NCBI RefSeq assembly: GCF_013364275.1 | Contig: NZ_CP054932.1 | Location: forward strand, 7,378,001 to 7,442,000 | DNA length: 64,000 nucleotides | Reading direction: 5' to 3' | Source: Actinomadura sp. NAK00032 | GTDB lineage: Bacteria; Actinomycetota; Actinomycetes; Streptosporangiales; Streptosporangiaceae | Shown: piece by piece, positions 25,238-33,753 of the stretch | Layout of the letters: the number at the start of each line of letters is the position of its first letter | Numbering within the stretch: the stretch's first letter is position 1 | Notes under the pieces: generated by a model | What the model was told of the DNA's origin: nothing | What the model saw: only the letters and a program-made list of their open reading frames with translations | Database searches by the model: none | Position numbers and translations under genes: made by a program

Positions 25238-26605
25238 CTACCCGGCGAGCGCGCGGACGATCTCGCAGCCCTTGCGCAGCTCGGTCGTGGTCGCGGCCGA
25301 GCCGTACCCGATCACCAGGCCGGACGCGCGGCTCGGTCCCACGTGGTGGCGCTCCAGGGTCTCCACCAGGACGCCCCGCTCGTCGGCCGCCGCCGAGATG
25401 CGCCGCGCCTCGGGCTCCGGGACGTCCACCACCAGGTGCAGGCCGGCGGTGTCGCCGCGCAGCGGGAGGCCGTCCAGCGCCCGCACCACCACCTCGCGGC
25501 GCCGCGCGTACTCGGCGCGCATCCGCCGGACGTACCTGTCCAGATCACCGCGCTCCAGCAGGATGCGCAGCGCGTCCTGCGGGACGACGGCCGTGCGGTC
25601 GTTCAGCCGCTCCCGGCGCAGCGCGATCTCCGCCACCAGGTCCGGGCGCCCCGCCAGCCAGCCGACGCCCATGTCCGTCGTGAGGATCTTCGCCGTGGTG
25701 CCGAGGTAGACCACCACGTCCGGGTCGAGCCCGTACAGGGCGGGCAGCGGCGCGACGTCGAAGCGGAACTCGCCGTCGTAGTCGTCCTCGGCGATGAGGG
25801 CCCCGTTGCGCCGCGCCCACGCCAGCAGGCCCTGCCTGCGCGGGATGGGCAGGACGCCGCCCATCGGGTACTGGTGCGACGGCGTCGTGTAGACGATGCG
25901 GAGATCGTCCGGCAGGCCCTCGACGATGACCCCGTGCTCGTCAACGGGGCACGGCACCAGCTCCGCGCCACGTCCCTCTAGGACGACACGGGCCCTCCCG
26001 TAGCCGGGCTCCTCCACCCCTACGCGGTCGCCTGGACGAAGCACGGTCGCGGCAAGCAGATCGAGCCCGTTCGTCGCTCCACGCGTCACCAGGAGGCCGT
26101 CCAGGGGGCACGCTACGCCGCGACTACGCCTGATGTAGTCGGCGAGCGCCACCCGCAGGCCCGGCAGGCCGTACGAGTCCTGACGCTGCTGCGGCGGCAT
26201 CCCCGCAGCCAGCCGCCATGCGCGGCGCCATGCCGGTGTGTCCAGGGCCCCGATCCAGGCGGTCCCCGGCCGCAGGTCGATCTCGTGTGGGGCCGCCGTC
26301 CTCCGTACCTGGCTCGCCGCAGGCTTCTCCTGTCTCGGCACCGGTTCGGCGGCGACGCCCTCGGTCACATACGTCCCGGACCCGTGCCGCCCTTCAAGCC
26401 ACCCCTCCGCATACAGCTGCTCGTACGCCTCGGTGACGACCGTCCGGCTGACGCCCAGCAGCTTCCCCAGCGCCCTACTGGACGGAAGCCGCTCCCCTGC
26501 GGCGAGCCGTCCCTCCGCCATCGCCTCCCGCAACTGGCCGACGAGCTGGGCGCTCATCGGCTCCCGTGCGTCCCGGTCAACGACGAGGGGCAGATCGATC
26601 GACAA
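25238..26605 (-). CDS. MocR/PdxR-family regulator (GntR helix-turn-helix fused to aminotransferase fold)
   Basis: 455 aa; TTG start with GGAGA nine bases upstream. The winged helix-turn-helix (about 15-75; LPSSRALGKLLGVSRTVVTEAYEQL) is followed by a class I aminotransferase-like domain (about 110-455) with the PLP Lys in GTTAKILTTD (near 305). MocR proteins sense PLP or related amines and often control vitamin B6 genes. It is divergent from a PNPOx-like gene 69 bp away, and the intervening DNA carries repeated AAGTGG elements. Confidence 0.9.
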   Translation of the reverse strand: MSIDLPLVVDRDAREPMSAQLVGQLREAMAEGRLAAGERLPSSRALGKLLGVSRTVVTEAYEQLYAEGWLEGRHGSGTYVTEGVAAEPVPRQEKPAASQVRRTAAPHEIDLRPGTAWIGALDTPAWRRAWRLAAGMPPQQRQDSYGLPGLRVALADYIRRSRGVACPLDGLLVTRGATNGLDLLAATVLRPGDRVGVEEPGYGRARVVLEGRGAELVPCPVDEHGVIVEGLPDDLRIVYTTPSHQYPMGGVLPIPRRQGLLAWARRNGALIAEDDYDGEFRFDVAPLPALYGLDPDVVVYLGTTAKILTTDMGVGWLAGRPDLVAEIALRRERLNDRTAVVPQDALRILLERGDLDRYVRRMRAEYARRREVVVRALDGLPLRGDTAGLHLVVDVPEPEARRISAAADERGVLVETLERHHVGPSRASGLVIGYGSAATTTELRKGCEIVRALAG

Positions 26606-26655
26606 AGTGGTCTCCGGCTATGCGCGCCAAGTGGCCATACCCACCAGGCCACTTT
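26604..26655. promoter_or_regulatory. AAAGTGG repeats between MocR regulator and PNPOx-like gene
   Basis: AAAGTGG at 26604-26610, AAGTGGCC at 26629-26636 and its inverse GGCCACTT at 26647-26654 form a direct repeat plus a perfect 8-bp inverted repeat with a 10-nt spacer. Position between the divergent starts and the direct-plus-inverted arrangement fit a MocR operator. The regulator is the obvious candidate ligand-responsive protein. Confidence 0.5.
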
Positions 26656-26674
26656 CCTCCTAGCGTAAACGGCC

Positions 26675-27325
26675 ATGGACCCGCTCTCCTCAACCGCCCG
26701 CACGCGCATGGGCAGGCTTCCCGAACGCGCCCAGACCGACCGCGCCGCCCTCTACGACGTCCTGGACGCCGGTCTGGTCTGCCACCTGGGCATCGTCGTG
26801 GACGGCACCCCGCGCGTCCTGCCCACCGGATACGGCCGCATTGACGACACCCTCTACGTCCACGGCTCCACGGGTGCGAGCAGCCTGATGGCGGGCCCGT
26901 CCCAAGAGGTGTGCATCACCGTGACCCACGTGGACGGCATCGTCATGGCCCGGTCGGCGTTCCACCACTCCATCAACTACCGGAGTGCCGTCATCTACGG
27001 CACACCGCAGCCGGTGACCGAACCCGACGCCAAGCTCGCCGCGCTCCGCGCCGTCACAGAACAACTCGCCCCAGGCCAGTGGGACGTTATCCGCGAACCA
27101 ACCCGGAAGGAACTCGCCGCGACCTCCGTCCTGGCGCTTCCCCTTTCCGAGGCATCGGTCAAGGTCAGGCAGGGCCCGCCCGGCGACGACGAGCCCGACT
27201 ACGCGCTCGACCTGTGGGCCGGCGTCCTGCCCGTCCAGCAGACGTTCGGTACCCCGGTCCCCGACCCGCTGCTGCGCCCCGGCATCCCCATTCCCGGACA
27301 TATCGCCCAGCGCGGAGCCCGCTAA
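26675..27325 (+). CDS. Pyridoxamine 5'-phosphate oxidase-family flavoprotein
   Basis: 216 aa, ATG start. LDAGLVCHLGIVVDGTPRVLPT begins the split-barrel FMN-binding fold and LYVHGSTGASSL is the phosphate-binding turn. SAFHHSINYRSAVIYG is characteristic of the subgroup often called nimA-like/PNPOx-like. The reaction is probably F420- or FMN-dependent reduction, or heme/pyridoxal binding; it is not the true PdxH. Control by the divergent MocR regulator would connect it with vitamin B6 or amine metabolism. Confidence 0.82.
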   Translation: MDPLSSTARTRMGRLPERAQTDRAALYDVLDAGLVCHLGIVVDGTPRVLPTGYGRIDDTLYVHGSTGASSLMAGPSQEVCITVTHVDGIVMARSAFHHSINYRSAVIYGTPQPVTEPDAKLAALRAVTEQLAPGQWDVIREPTRKELAATSVLALPLSEASVKVRQGPPGDDEPDYALDLWAGVLPVQQTFGTPVPDPLLRPGIPIPGHIAQRGAR

Positions 27326-27377
27326 CTCGATCGGGCTCGATGCCCCGCGCAGTCGTTCATGGCCGTAGGGTGAATCC

Positions 27378-27974
27378 ATGAACGAGCGGCTGGTCTGGAT
27401 CGACTGCGAGATGACAGGACTCGACCTGCGCAACGACGCGCTCATCGAGATAGCCGCACTGGTCACCGACAGCGAGCTCAACATCCTCGACGAGGGCGTC
27501 GACGTCGTCATCAAACCGCCCCCCGAGACGGTGACCAAGATGACCAAGGTCGTCCGGGACATGCACACCACGTCCGGGCTGCTGGAGGCCCTCCCCTCCG
27601 GCGTCACCCTCGCCGAGGCCGAGGACACCGTCCTCCGCTACGTCCGCGGCCACGTGAAGGACGCCAACAAGGCGCCCCTGTGCGGCAACTCCATCGCCAC
27701 CGACCGGTCGTTCCTGGCCCGCGACATGCCCGCCCTCGACGGCCACCTCCACTACCGCATGGTGGACGTCTCGTCCATCAAGGAGCTGGCGCGCCGCTGG
27801 TACCCGCGCGTGTACTTCGCCAGCCCGGAGAAGAAGGGCGGCCACCGGGCGCTCGCCGACATCACCGAGAGCATCCAGGAGCTGCGCTATTACCGCGCCG
27901 CCGTCTTCGTCGCGCAGCCCGGCCCCGACTCCGACACCGCCCGCCGCATCGCCGGCATGGTGTCCTCCGGCTGA
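27378..27974 (+). CDS. orn: Oligoribonuclease
   Basis: 198 aa. DEDDh 3'-5' exonuclease motifs are complete: VWIDCEMTGLDL (Exo I), LCGNSIATDRSFL (Exo II) and HRALADITESIQEL (Exo III with His and Asp). Orn degrades 2-5 nt RNAs, including pGpG from c-di-GMP, in the cytoplasm. Length is typical. tRNA-His follows 53 bp later on the same strand. Confidence 0.95.
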   Translation: MNERLVWIDCEMTGLDLRNDALIEIAALVTDSELNILDEGVDVVIKPPPETVTKMTKVVRDMHTTSGLLEALPSGVTLAEAEDTVLRYVRGHVKDANKAPLCGNSIATDRSFLARDMPALDGHLHYRMVDVSSIKELARRWYPRVYFASPEKKGGHRALADITESIQELRYYRAAVFVAQPGPDSDTARRIAGMVSSG

Positions 27975-28027
27975 CCCACTCTCCCGGAGCCGCTACACTA
28001 CTTGGAGCCGGGAGCGATCCCGGCCAC

Positions 28028-28104
28028 GGTGGGTGTAGCTCAGCTGGCAGAGCACTTGGTTGTGGTCCAAGATGTCGGGGGTTCAAGTCCCCTCACTCAC
28101 CCCA
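28028..28104 (+). tRNA. tRNA-His (anticodon GTG)
   Basis: Acceptor stem GTGGGTG/CACTCAC with one G-T pair, D arm, anticodon loop TTGTGGT on stem CTTGG/CCAAG (anticodon at 28062-28064), T arm with GGTTCAAGTCC, and encoded CCA at 28102-28104. The extra G at position -1 (28028) opposite discriminator C73 (28101) is the identity mark of tRNA-His. Confidence 0.96.
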
Positions 28105-28111
28105 CGCGAGA

Positions 28112-28150
28112 GAGAAGCCCTGGCCATCGCAAAGATGCCCAGGGCTTCTC
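28112..28150 (+). terminator. Hairpin after tRNA-His
   Basis: A 12-bp perfect stem GAGAAGCCCTGG / CCAGGGCTTCTC with a 15-nt loop begins seven bases after the tRNA. It has no T run. Confidence 0.7.
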
Positions 28151-28213
28151 CACGTCCGGCCGTCCCGTTATGCTCCGTCCCTATACATGTCGACGACACG
28201 CCAAGGGCAACGG

Positions 28214-28780
28214 ATGAGTGTCGATGAGACGGCCCCCTTGCGCGTCCTCGTGGTGGACGCCGACCCCCGGGCCCGCACGGACGTGATCTCCCTTCTGGAC
28301 GCCAGCGACGAACTCCAGGTCGTGGCCGACGCCCCCGACCCCCAGACCGCCCTCACCCTGGCCCGGCGCCTGCGCCCGGACATCGTCCTACTGGACGCGG
28401 CCTCCGCCGCGCACGCGCACCCGCTCAGCGGCGCGTCCCGCGTGTTCCTGCTCTCCGACGACCCGGCCGCCATCGAGGCCGCGCTCCGCGCCGGCGCCTG
28501 CGGCCATCTCGCCCCCGGCTCCTTCACCGTCCACGACCTCATCCGCGGCGTCCGCGCCGCCTCCCGCACCACCCTCGGCCTGTCCGCGCGCGAGTCCGAG
28601 GTCATGGACCTCATCGCCACCGGCCGCTCCAACGGGGAGATCGCCCGCCAGCTCTTCCTCAGCGAGAAGACGGTGAAGAACCACGTCAACCGCATCTACG
28701 CCAAGCTCGGCGTCAGCTCCCGCGCCACCGCCATCGCCCTCTGGCGCGGCATGGTCAGCGTCCTGCCCGCCCAGGACTAA
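28214..28780 (+). CDS. LuxR-family response regulator with atypical receiver domain
   Basis: 188 aa from the ATG at 28214. The receiver-like domain (about 8-115) starts LRVLVVDADPRARTD and keeps a possible phosphoacceptor Asp in IVLLDAAS. One Asp of the acidic pair is replaced, and the conserved Lys before the last helix is missing (CGHLAPGS). A NarL/LuxR helix-turn-helix (LSARESEVMDLIATGRSNGEIARQLFLSEKTVKNHVNRI) completes it. There is no histidine kinase nearby, so it may work without phosphorylation. It lies between the two tRNA genes. Confidence 0.85.
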   Translation: MSVDETAPLRVLVVDADPRARTDVISLLDASDELQVVADAPDPQTALTLARRLRPDIVLLDAASAAHAHPLSGASRVFLLSDDPAAIEAALRAGACGHLAPGSFTVHDLIRGVRAASRTTLGLSARESEVMDLIATGRSNGEIARQLFLSEKTVKNHVNRIYAKLGVSSRATAIALWRGMVSVLPAQD

Positions 28781-28863
28781 ACCGATTCGCACTGCTCCGC
28801 AGCCCCTGGTACTGTTCTTCCTGTCGCAAGGGCCCCGGCCACGGCCAAGGCCCCAGACGACGG

Positions 28864-28936
28864 GCGCCGTTAGCTCAATTGGCAGAGCAGCGGACTCTTA
28901 ATCCGCGGGTTCGGGGTTCAAGTCCCTGACGGCGCA
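28864..28936 (+). tRNA. tRNA-Lys (anticodon CTT)
   Basis: Acceptor stem GCGCCGT/ACGGCGC, anticodon stem GCGGA/TCCGC with loop CTCTTAA (anticodon 28897-28899), T arm with GGTTCAAGTCC, discriminator A. CCA is not encoded (CCC follows). Confidence 0.95.
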
Positions 28937-28946
28937 CCCGCTTCCC

Positions 28947-28989
28947 TATGGCTATTCGTGATTCTGTCGCGAATAGCCATATGTTTTTA
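28947..28989 (+). terminator. Intrinsic terminator after tRNA-Lys
   Basis: A perfect 12-bp stem TATGGCTATTCG / CGAATAGCCATA is followed directly by TGTTTTTAT. This is the clearest rho-independent terminator in the window, and it is AT-richer than its surroundings. Confidence 0.9.
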
Positions 28990-29421
28990 TAGGCCGTTTC
29001 GCCGTGTCACGCCGCCCATGCTCGCATCGCACTTGCGATGCCCCAGCCCGTCCACCGTCGGCAGACGAGCGCGCCAGCCAGGCGATCCATGGCTGCGGTC
29101 ACCGGCGGTGAGCCGTCGACGGGTGCGGCCAGGGAACGCCGAGGAATGTCTGCACCGCGACGACGTCCGCGACATGTTCACCGCCACCGCCCGCGCCTGG
29201 TACCACAACATGACCAGACCAGAGGTCCTGCGGCTGCGCGCCATCGTCACCTGCGAGTAGCGCCATTTCCCGAACTCGGCCGCGCCCGGCATAGGAGCCC
29301 ACGGTGGCCGGGGTTCCGGCGTCCCGTGGGCTCCCGATGTGCCGGGCGCCCACGGGAGGTTCCGGTGGGCTGTTTCCCGGCGGGGAGGGTGCGGGCGACC
29401 AAGGCGTTCTTTGGGGGGAGG
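28990..29421. other. Intergenic region, about 430 bp, no clear gene
   Basis: A plus-strand frame ends at 29260 and its last 35 codons (DDVRDMFTATARAWYHNMTRPEVLRL) look somewhat protein-like, but the first part is Arg/Pro-rich noise and no ribosome site is seen. It may be the remnant of a gene. Nothing else is recognised. Confidence 0.35.
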
Positions 29422-30282
29422 TCAGGCCAGGACCGGGTGGCTGAGTGCGGTGTGGACGAGGTCGGCGCAGGTGGCGGCGTCGAGGGCCAGGCCCTGGTGG
29501 TCGCCGGGGAAGGTGACCGGTGCGACGCCGAGTCGCTCGGCCAGCACCCGGGCCGACAAGGCGGGGACTCCGTCGCCCGAGGCCGCCCCGACGCCGACGG
29601 CGATCGGCACCGGGCCGGCGCGCAGCGCGTCCAGGTCGGGGGCGAAGCGCAGCACGGGCAGGAGCACGTGGGACAGGAAGTGGTCGAGGTTGCCCTGGAC
29701 GCGGCCCATCATCTCCAGTGCTTCGGGCGGCATCTGGGAGGGGTCGGGCATCGCGGGAGGAGCGGCGCCCGGTCCGTCGACGGTGGCGATGAACGCGCCC
29801 ATCGCCGCGCCGGCGCCGTGGGCGCGGTAGGTGTCGTGGACGTCCTGGAACGCCTTCCGCCAGTGGTCGCGGTCGGGCAGCAGTTCGGGCAGCGGCGGCT
29901 CGTGGACGACCAGTGCGCGCACCTGCTCGGGGTGGCGGGCCACAAGGTCCAGGGCGGTCAGCGCGCCGCCGCTGTTGCCCAGCACGTAGGCCGGCTCGTT
30001 GCCCAGCGCGGCCAGCAGGCGGTGGGCGTCGTCGGCGAAGACCTCGACGTCGGTGTCGGCGGGCGGTCCGGTCAGGACGCTGCGGGACAGGCCGCGCTGG
30101 TCATAGGTGACGACGGTGTAGCGGTCGGCCAGGCACCCTGCCAGGGCTGTCAGCGCCCCGGCGTCGGCGGGTGCGCCGGGGATCATCAGCAGCAGCGGGC
30201 CCGAGCCGCGGACCTCGTAGTGCAGGGACGCGCCGGGAACCTGAAGCGTCTTGGTCTCAGTGCTGTGCATCGGTGTTTCCAT
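29422..30282 (-). CDS. Alpha/beta hydrolase
   Basis: 286 aa from ATG; an internal ATG four codons later is an equally good start. LLLMIPGAPADAG gives the oxyanion-hole region, YDQRGLSRS is the usual post-strand motif, LGNSGGALTALDL holds the nucleophile Ser and PGDHQGLALD the catalytic His. The substrate is unknown. It lies downstream of the DUF998 gene on the same strand, with a 60-bp gap, so both are probably controlled by the divergent TetR regulator. Confidence 0.87.
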   Translation of the reverse strand: METPMHSTETKTLQVPGASLHYEVRGSGPLLLMIPGAPADAGALTALAGCLADRYTVVTYDQRGLSRSVLTGPPADTDVEVFADDAHRLLAALGNEPAYVLGNSGGALTALDLVARHPEQVRALVVHEPPLPELLPDRDHWRKAFQDVHDTYRAHGAGAAMGAFIATVDGPGAAPPAMPDPSQMPPEALEMMGRVQGNLDHFLSHVLLPVLRFAPDLDALRAGPVPIAVGVGAASGDGVPALSARVLAERLGVAPVTFPGDHQGLALDAATCADLVHTALSHPVLA

Positions 30283-30342
30283 TCTGAGGATGTGGAGGTG
30301 TCGGGTGGGACGGCTGCCGTCGGGCGGTCGGAGGTCCGGCGG

Positions 30343-31020
30343 TCACCGTCCGGTCGACGGCGTGCTCGCGAGTCGCGCGGTGGTGGCGGTGAGCCACAGC
30401 AGGCCCAGGGCCGCGCCCGCGAAGAAGATCAGCACGCTCGCGCCGGAGCCGGCGAAACCGGCCAGGACCGCCACCGGGACGATCCGGGAGGCCGCGGCCC
30501 AGCCGCGTCGGCCCTGCAGCGAGAAGTGCCGGGCCAGCACCAGGAACGCCGCGCACAGTGCCAGGTAGCCGACCATGCCGCCGACCATGTGGACGGCGCC
30601 GCTCGTGCTGAGCGATGCGGCGCCGTCCGGGGTGCCGGCGGGGAAGCCGGCGCCGGGGTCGGCCTGGAACACGGCGCTGACCAGGAACGAGGCCCCGAAC
30701 ACGGCGATGAGTCCGGGCGCCCAGGTGCCGCCGGGCCCGCCGTCCAGCGCGCGCCGCACCCCGGCCGCGCCAGCGATGATCAGCACTCCGGTGAGCACGA
30801 AGCTGGTCTCCTGGATCCAGCCGAGGTCGCCGAGGCTGAGCTGGCTGATGGCGTTGCGGGTGAAGTCGTAGCCGTCGCGGAGCAGCCCCTGGACGGCGCC
30901 GGCCGCCAGGAACAGCGGGCCGGCGGCCATCGCGCAGCTCAGCAGCGGCCGGGCCGCCGGACGGGTGGTGCGCGCGGGACGGACGGCGGCGGCCGGGGGA
31001 CGGATCGCGTGGGTCATCAC
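30343..31020 (-). CDS. DUF998 membrane protein
   Basis: 225 aa with six predicted hydrophobic helices. The DUF998 signature is visible after the first helix (DGYDFTRNAISQLSLGDLGWIQ), and histidines in the fourth helix region (SGAVHMVGGMVGYL) are conserved in the family. The function of DUF998 is not known. It is the first gene of a probable two-gene operon with the hydrolase, divergent from the TetR gene, with two operator palindromes in between. Confidence 0.85.
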   Translation of the reverse strand: MMTHAIRPPAAAVRPARTTRPAARPLLSCAMAAGPLFLAAGAVQGLLRDGYDFTRNAISQLSLGDLGWIQETSFVLTGVLIIAGAAGVRRALDGGPGGTWAPGLIAVFGASFLVSAVFQADPGAGFPAGTPDGAASLSTSGAVHMVGGMVGYLALCAAFLVLARHFSLQGRRGWAAASRIVPVAVLAGFAGSGASVLIFFAGAALGLLWLTATTARLASTPSTGR

Positions 31021-31126
31021 AAGCTCCTCGGTAGATGGAGTTCGGTCGCGGGAACGGGGTCAGGACGGCCGGCAGGCCAGATCGAGCTTCCGGCTCGTTC
31101 CCGTACCTCCTGACCAGGTAAACCTT

Positions 31127-31192
31127 ATGTGGACGGCGTCCACATCCGGGCGTGGCAGGATCATGACATACTTAAGTGGACGCTGTCCACAT
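31127..31192. promoter_or_regulatory. Twin palindromic operators for the TetR regulator
   Basis: Two copies of GTGGAC-N3-GTCCAC: 31129-31143 inside ATGTGGACGGCGTCCACAT (31127-31145), and 31176-31190. They lie in the 186-bp region between DUF998 and tetR, 47 bp apart centre to centre. Twin perfect palindromes between divergent genes are typical for TetR autoregulation. Confidence 0.75.
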
Positions 31193-31206
31193 GAGAGGTT
31201 CCGGCC

Positions 31207-31860
31207 ATGACCGAGCGCTCCGGCGCACCTGCCCGCGACACCTACCGCCACGGCAACCTGCATCAGGCGCTCCTGGAGGCGGGCACCGAACTGGCCCGCG
31301 CCGCAGGCCCGGACGCGATCGCCCTGCGGGAGGTCACCCGGCGGGCCGGGGTCGCCCCCAACGCCGCCTACCGGCACTTCCCCAACCGCGACGCCCTGGT
31401 GCAGGCGGTCTCCCTCCGGGCCATGGCCGAGCTGGCCCACGCCATGGAGGAGGACCTCGCCGCCCTCGACCCGCCAGGCGACCCGGCCCAGGCCGCCCGC
31501 GCCCGCTTCCGTGCCGTGGGCACCGGCTACCTGCGCTTCGCCCGCACTGAGCCCGGCCTGTTCCGCACCGCCTTCTACGTCCCCGGCGACATGACCCAGG
31601 CGCAGGCCGCCGCCTCCGCCGGGCAGGGCGGCCTGACCCCGTTCCAGCTCCTCGGCGCCGCCCTGGACGACCTGGCCGCCTGCGGCCTGGTCTCCCCCGA
31701 GCGCCGTCCGGGGGCCGAGTTCCTGGTCTGGTCATGCGTGCACGGCCTGGCGGTCCTGCTCATCGACGGCCCCCTGCGCGGGCTCCCCGATGAACTCGCC
31801 GGCCCGGCCGTCCACGACCTGATCGACCTGGCCGAAAAGGGGCTGCGCCCGGACCCCTGA
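31207..31860 (+). CDS. TetR/AcrR-family transcriptional repressor
   Basis: 217 aa. The N-terminal helix-turn-helix domain has YRHGNLHQALLEAGTELARAAGPDAIALREVTRRAGVAPNAAYRHF in the standard order. The C-terminal ligand domain (WHG-type; FLVWSCVHGLAVLLIDG) belongs to the TetR_C_33/WHG group. It probably represses itself and the DUF998-hydrolase pair through the GTGGAC-N3-GTCCAC sites. Confidence 0.9.
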   Translation: MTERSGAPARDTYRHGNLHQALLEAGTELARAAGPDAIALREVTRRAGVAPNAAYRHFPNRDALVQAVSLRAMAELAHAMEEDLAALDPPGDPAQAARARFRAVGTGYLRFARTEPGLFRTAFYVPGDMTQAQAAASAGQGGLTPFQLLGAALDDLAACGLVSPERRPGAEFLVWSCVHGLAVLLIDGPLRGLPDELAGPAVHDLIDLAEKGLRPDP

Positions 31861-31879
31861 GCCCAAGCAGCGCCACCTT

Positions 31880-31924
31880 CACCCGCAACAAGGCCACCCG
31901 CAACAAGGCCACCCGCAACAAGGC
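31880..31924 (+). repeat. Three exact 15-bp tandem repeats behind tetR
   Basis: CACCCGCAACAAGGC is repeated three times without mismatch, starting 20 bp after the tetR stop and ending 28 bp before the end of the convergent LLM gene. This is non-coding slippage-type DNA; copy number is expected to vary between strains. Confidence 0.85.
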
Positions 31925-31951
31925 GAACCGCACCGGCGCGTTCCCGCCCGG

Positions 31952-32791
31952 TCACTCGGGCCTGATGGCCAGGACGGCGTCCGCGACCGCTCGGAGGGTG
32001 GCGATGGGGTCGTCGCCGAGGGGATAGACGCCGATCTGGTCCGCCCCGGCGTCGAGGTGTGCGATCAGGCCGCGCGCGAGGCCGGCCGGGTCGCCGTAGG
32101 CGACCAGCGCGTCGATGACGCGGTCGCTACCGGTGCCGGAGAGGTCCTCGTCGGTGAAGCCCAGCCGCCGGAGGTTGCTCGCGTAGTTGGTGACCTGCAA
32201 CGCCTGCCCCGGCGGCGCGGCCCGGGCGACGGCACGGGCCCGCTCGGGGTCGGGTTCCGGCAGCGCGAAGTGGCCGGGGAGCAGCAGCCTGTCCCCACCG
32301 AGGGTCTCCCTCGCCCGCCGGGTGTGCTCGGGCGTGACCATGCCGGGGATGGCGCCCGCGGTGCGGTCGCGGGCCAACCGCAGCATCCTCGGGCCGAGGG
32401 CGGCCAGCACCACCCGCTCGGCCGGGACGCCGGCCAGCGTCAGCCGGTGCACGTAGGACGCCAAGGTGTCATGCGGCGACGCCCACTCGGCGTGCACCTC
32501 GCGGTGCCCGATCCCGACGCCGAGGATGAACCGGCCGGGATGCCTGGCGACGATCCGGTGGTAAGAGGCGGCGACGGTCTCGGCGTCGGCGGTCCACACG
32601 TTGACCACGCTCGTGCCGACCACGATCCGGGTGGTGGCGTCGAGCAGCCGTTCCGCGAAGGCGAGATCGGCCGGCGGCGATGCGTCCAGCCAGAGCGTGC
32701 CGTAGCCGGCCCGCTCCACCTCCACCGCGCTCTCCGGGCTCACTTCGTGCTCGCGCAGATGGGCGCCGAGCAGGCCCAAGTCGATGTCCAT
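31952..32791 (-). CDS. LLM-class (F420-dependent type) oxidoreductase
   Basis: 279 aa from the ATG MDIDLGLLGAHL; the longer frame overlaps the divergent LysR gene and lacks family character. A TIM-barrel luciferase-like fold is indicated by GYGTLWLDASP, TRIVVGTSVVNVW, HPGRFILGVGIGHREV and GADQIGVYPL. The group corresponds to short TIGR03620-like F420 enzymes; the cofactor is inferred. The substrate is unknown. It is divergent from a LysR regulator with a 95-bp gap, so regulation by it is likely. Confidence 0.83.
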   Translation of the reverse strand: MDIDLGLLGAHLREHEVSPESAVEVERAGYGTLWLDASPPADLAFAERLLDATTRIVVGTSVVNVWTADAETVAASYHRIVARHPGRFILGVGIGHREVHAEWASPHDTLASYVHRLTLAGVPAERVVLAALGPRMLRLARDRTAGAIPGMVTPEHTRRARETLGGDRLLLPGHFALPEPDPERARAVARAAPPGQALQVTNYASNLRRLGFTDEDLSGTGSDRVIDALVAYGDPAGLARGLIAHLDAGADQIGVYPLGDDPIATLRAVADAVLAIRPE

Positions 32792-32886
32792 GATCCGATC
32801 CCAGCACCACGCCCGCATCGGCGACCAGAACCGGTTCCGACGCGCTCGATAACCTGGCGGCATCGTCGCAGAGCAGAGGGGGCTCG

Positions 32887-33753
32887 GTGGAACTGCGCGC
32901 ACTGCGCTACTTCGTCGTGGTCGCCGACGAGCTGCACTTCGGGCGGGCCGCCGAGCGGCTGCACATCGCCCAGCCCGCGGTCAGCAAGCGGATCGCCCAA
33001 CTGGAACGGGAGCTCGGAGTCCGGCTGCTGGACCGTTCACCGCGCCGGGTCCGGCTCACCGCCGCGGGGCACCGGGTGCTCGCCGCGGCGCGCGACGCGC
33101 TCGCGGCCGCGGACCGGGTCCGGGCCGCCGCCGGCGAGCCGGCGGGCACCATGCGCATCGGTACGGCCGCCGGGTTCACCGCTCGCCTGGAGCGCGGGAT
33201 CGACGCGCTGCGCGAGCACCCCTCGGCGCGCGGCGTCGACGTCGCGCTGGTCGACCTTCCGCTGACGGCCCGCCTGGACGAGGTGCGACGGGGCGAGATC
33301 GATCTGGCACTGGCCCGGGGGATGCGGTCGGCGCCCGGGCTGAGGGTGCTGCCGACGTGGACGGAGCAGCTGTTCGCGGTCGTGTCCGCGCGGCACCCGG
33401 CCGCCGGTCGCGCGACGATCGCCCCGGCCGATCTCGCCGTCGGCGATGTGCGGATCCCGTCGCGGGAGCACGGCCTGCTCCTGCCTGGGGCCTTGCGGGC
33501 CGCGATGCGGGAGGCCGGGGTCGAAGCGCGGGCCGGCCGCCTCGCCGGGACGGTCCACGACATGCTCGTCGAGGTCGGCGCCAATCCGCGCAGCTGGACC
33601 GTGCTGCCGGGCGACCAGGTCGCGGAGATCCGCTCCACCCGGGAGCGGGCGATCCCGTTCGCGCCGCGGACCACGATCACCGGCAGCGTCGTCGTACCGG
33701 TCGACCTCCCGCACACCTGCGCCGCCGCCCACCGGGCGGCCTTCGGAGACTGA
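32887..33753 (+). CDS. LysR-family transcriptional regulator
   Basis: 288 aa, GTG start. Helix-turn-helix MELRALRYFVVVADELHFGRAAERLHIAQPAVSKRIAQLE, then a substrate-binding domain (about 90-288) of the PBP2 type. LysR proteins commonly regulate the divergent neighbour, here the LLM oxidoreductase. Confidence 0.92.
   Translation: MELRALRYFVVVADELHFGRAAERLHIAQPAVSKRIAQLERELGVRLLDRSPRRVRLTAAGHRVLAAARDALAAADRVRAAAGEPAGTMRIGTAAGFTARLERGIDALREHPSARGVDVALVDLPLTARLDEVRRGEIDLALARGMRSAPGLRVLPTWTEQLFAVVSARHPAAGRATIAPADLAVGDVRIPSREHGLLLPGALRAAMREAGVEARAGRLAGTVHDMLVEVGANPRSWTVLPGDQVAEIRSTRERAIPFAPRTTITGSVVVPVDLPHTCAAAHRAAFGD

Noticed and set aside
28958..29260. 100-codon frame after tRNA-Lys
   Set aside because: It starts inside a terminator loop, has no ribosome site and is Arg/Pro-rich at the start; only the last third looks protein-like. 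Kept only as a possible remnant.
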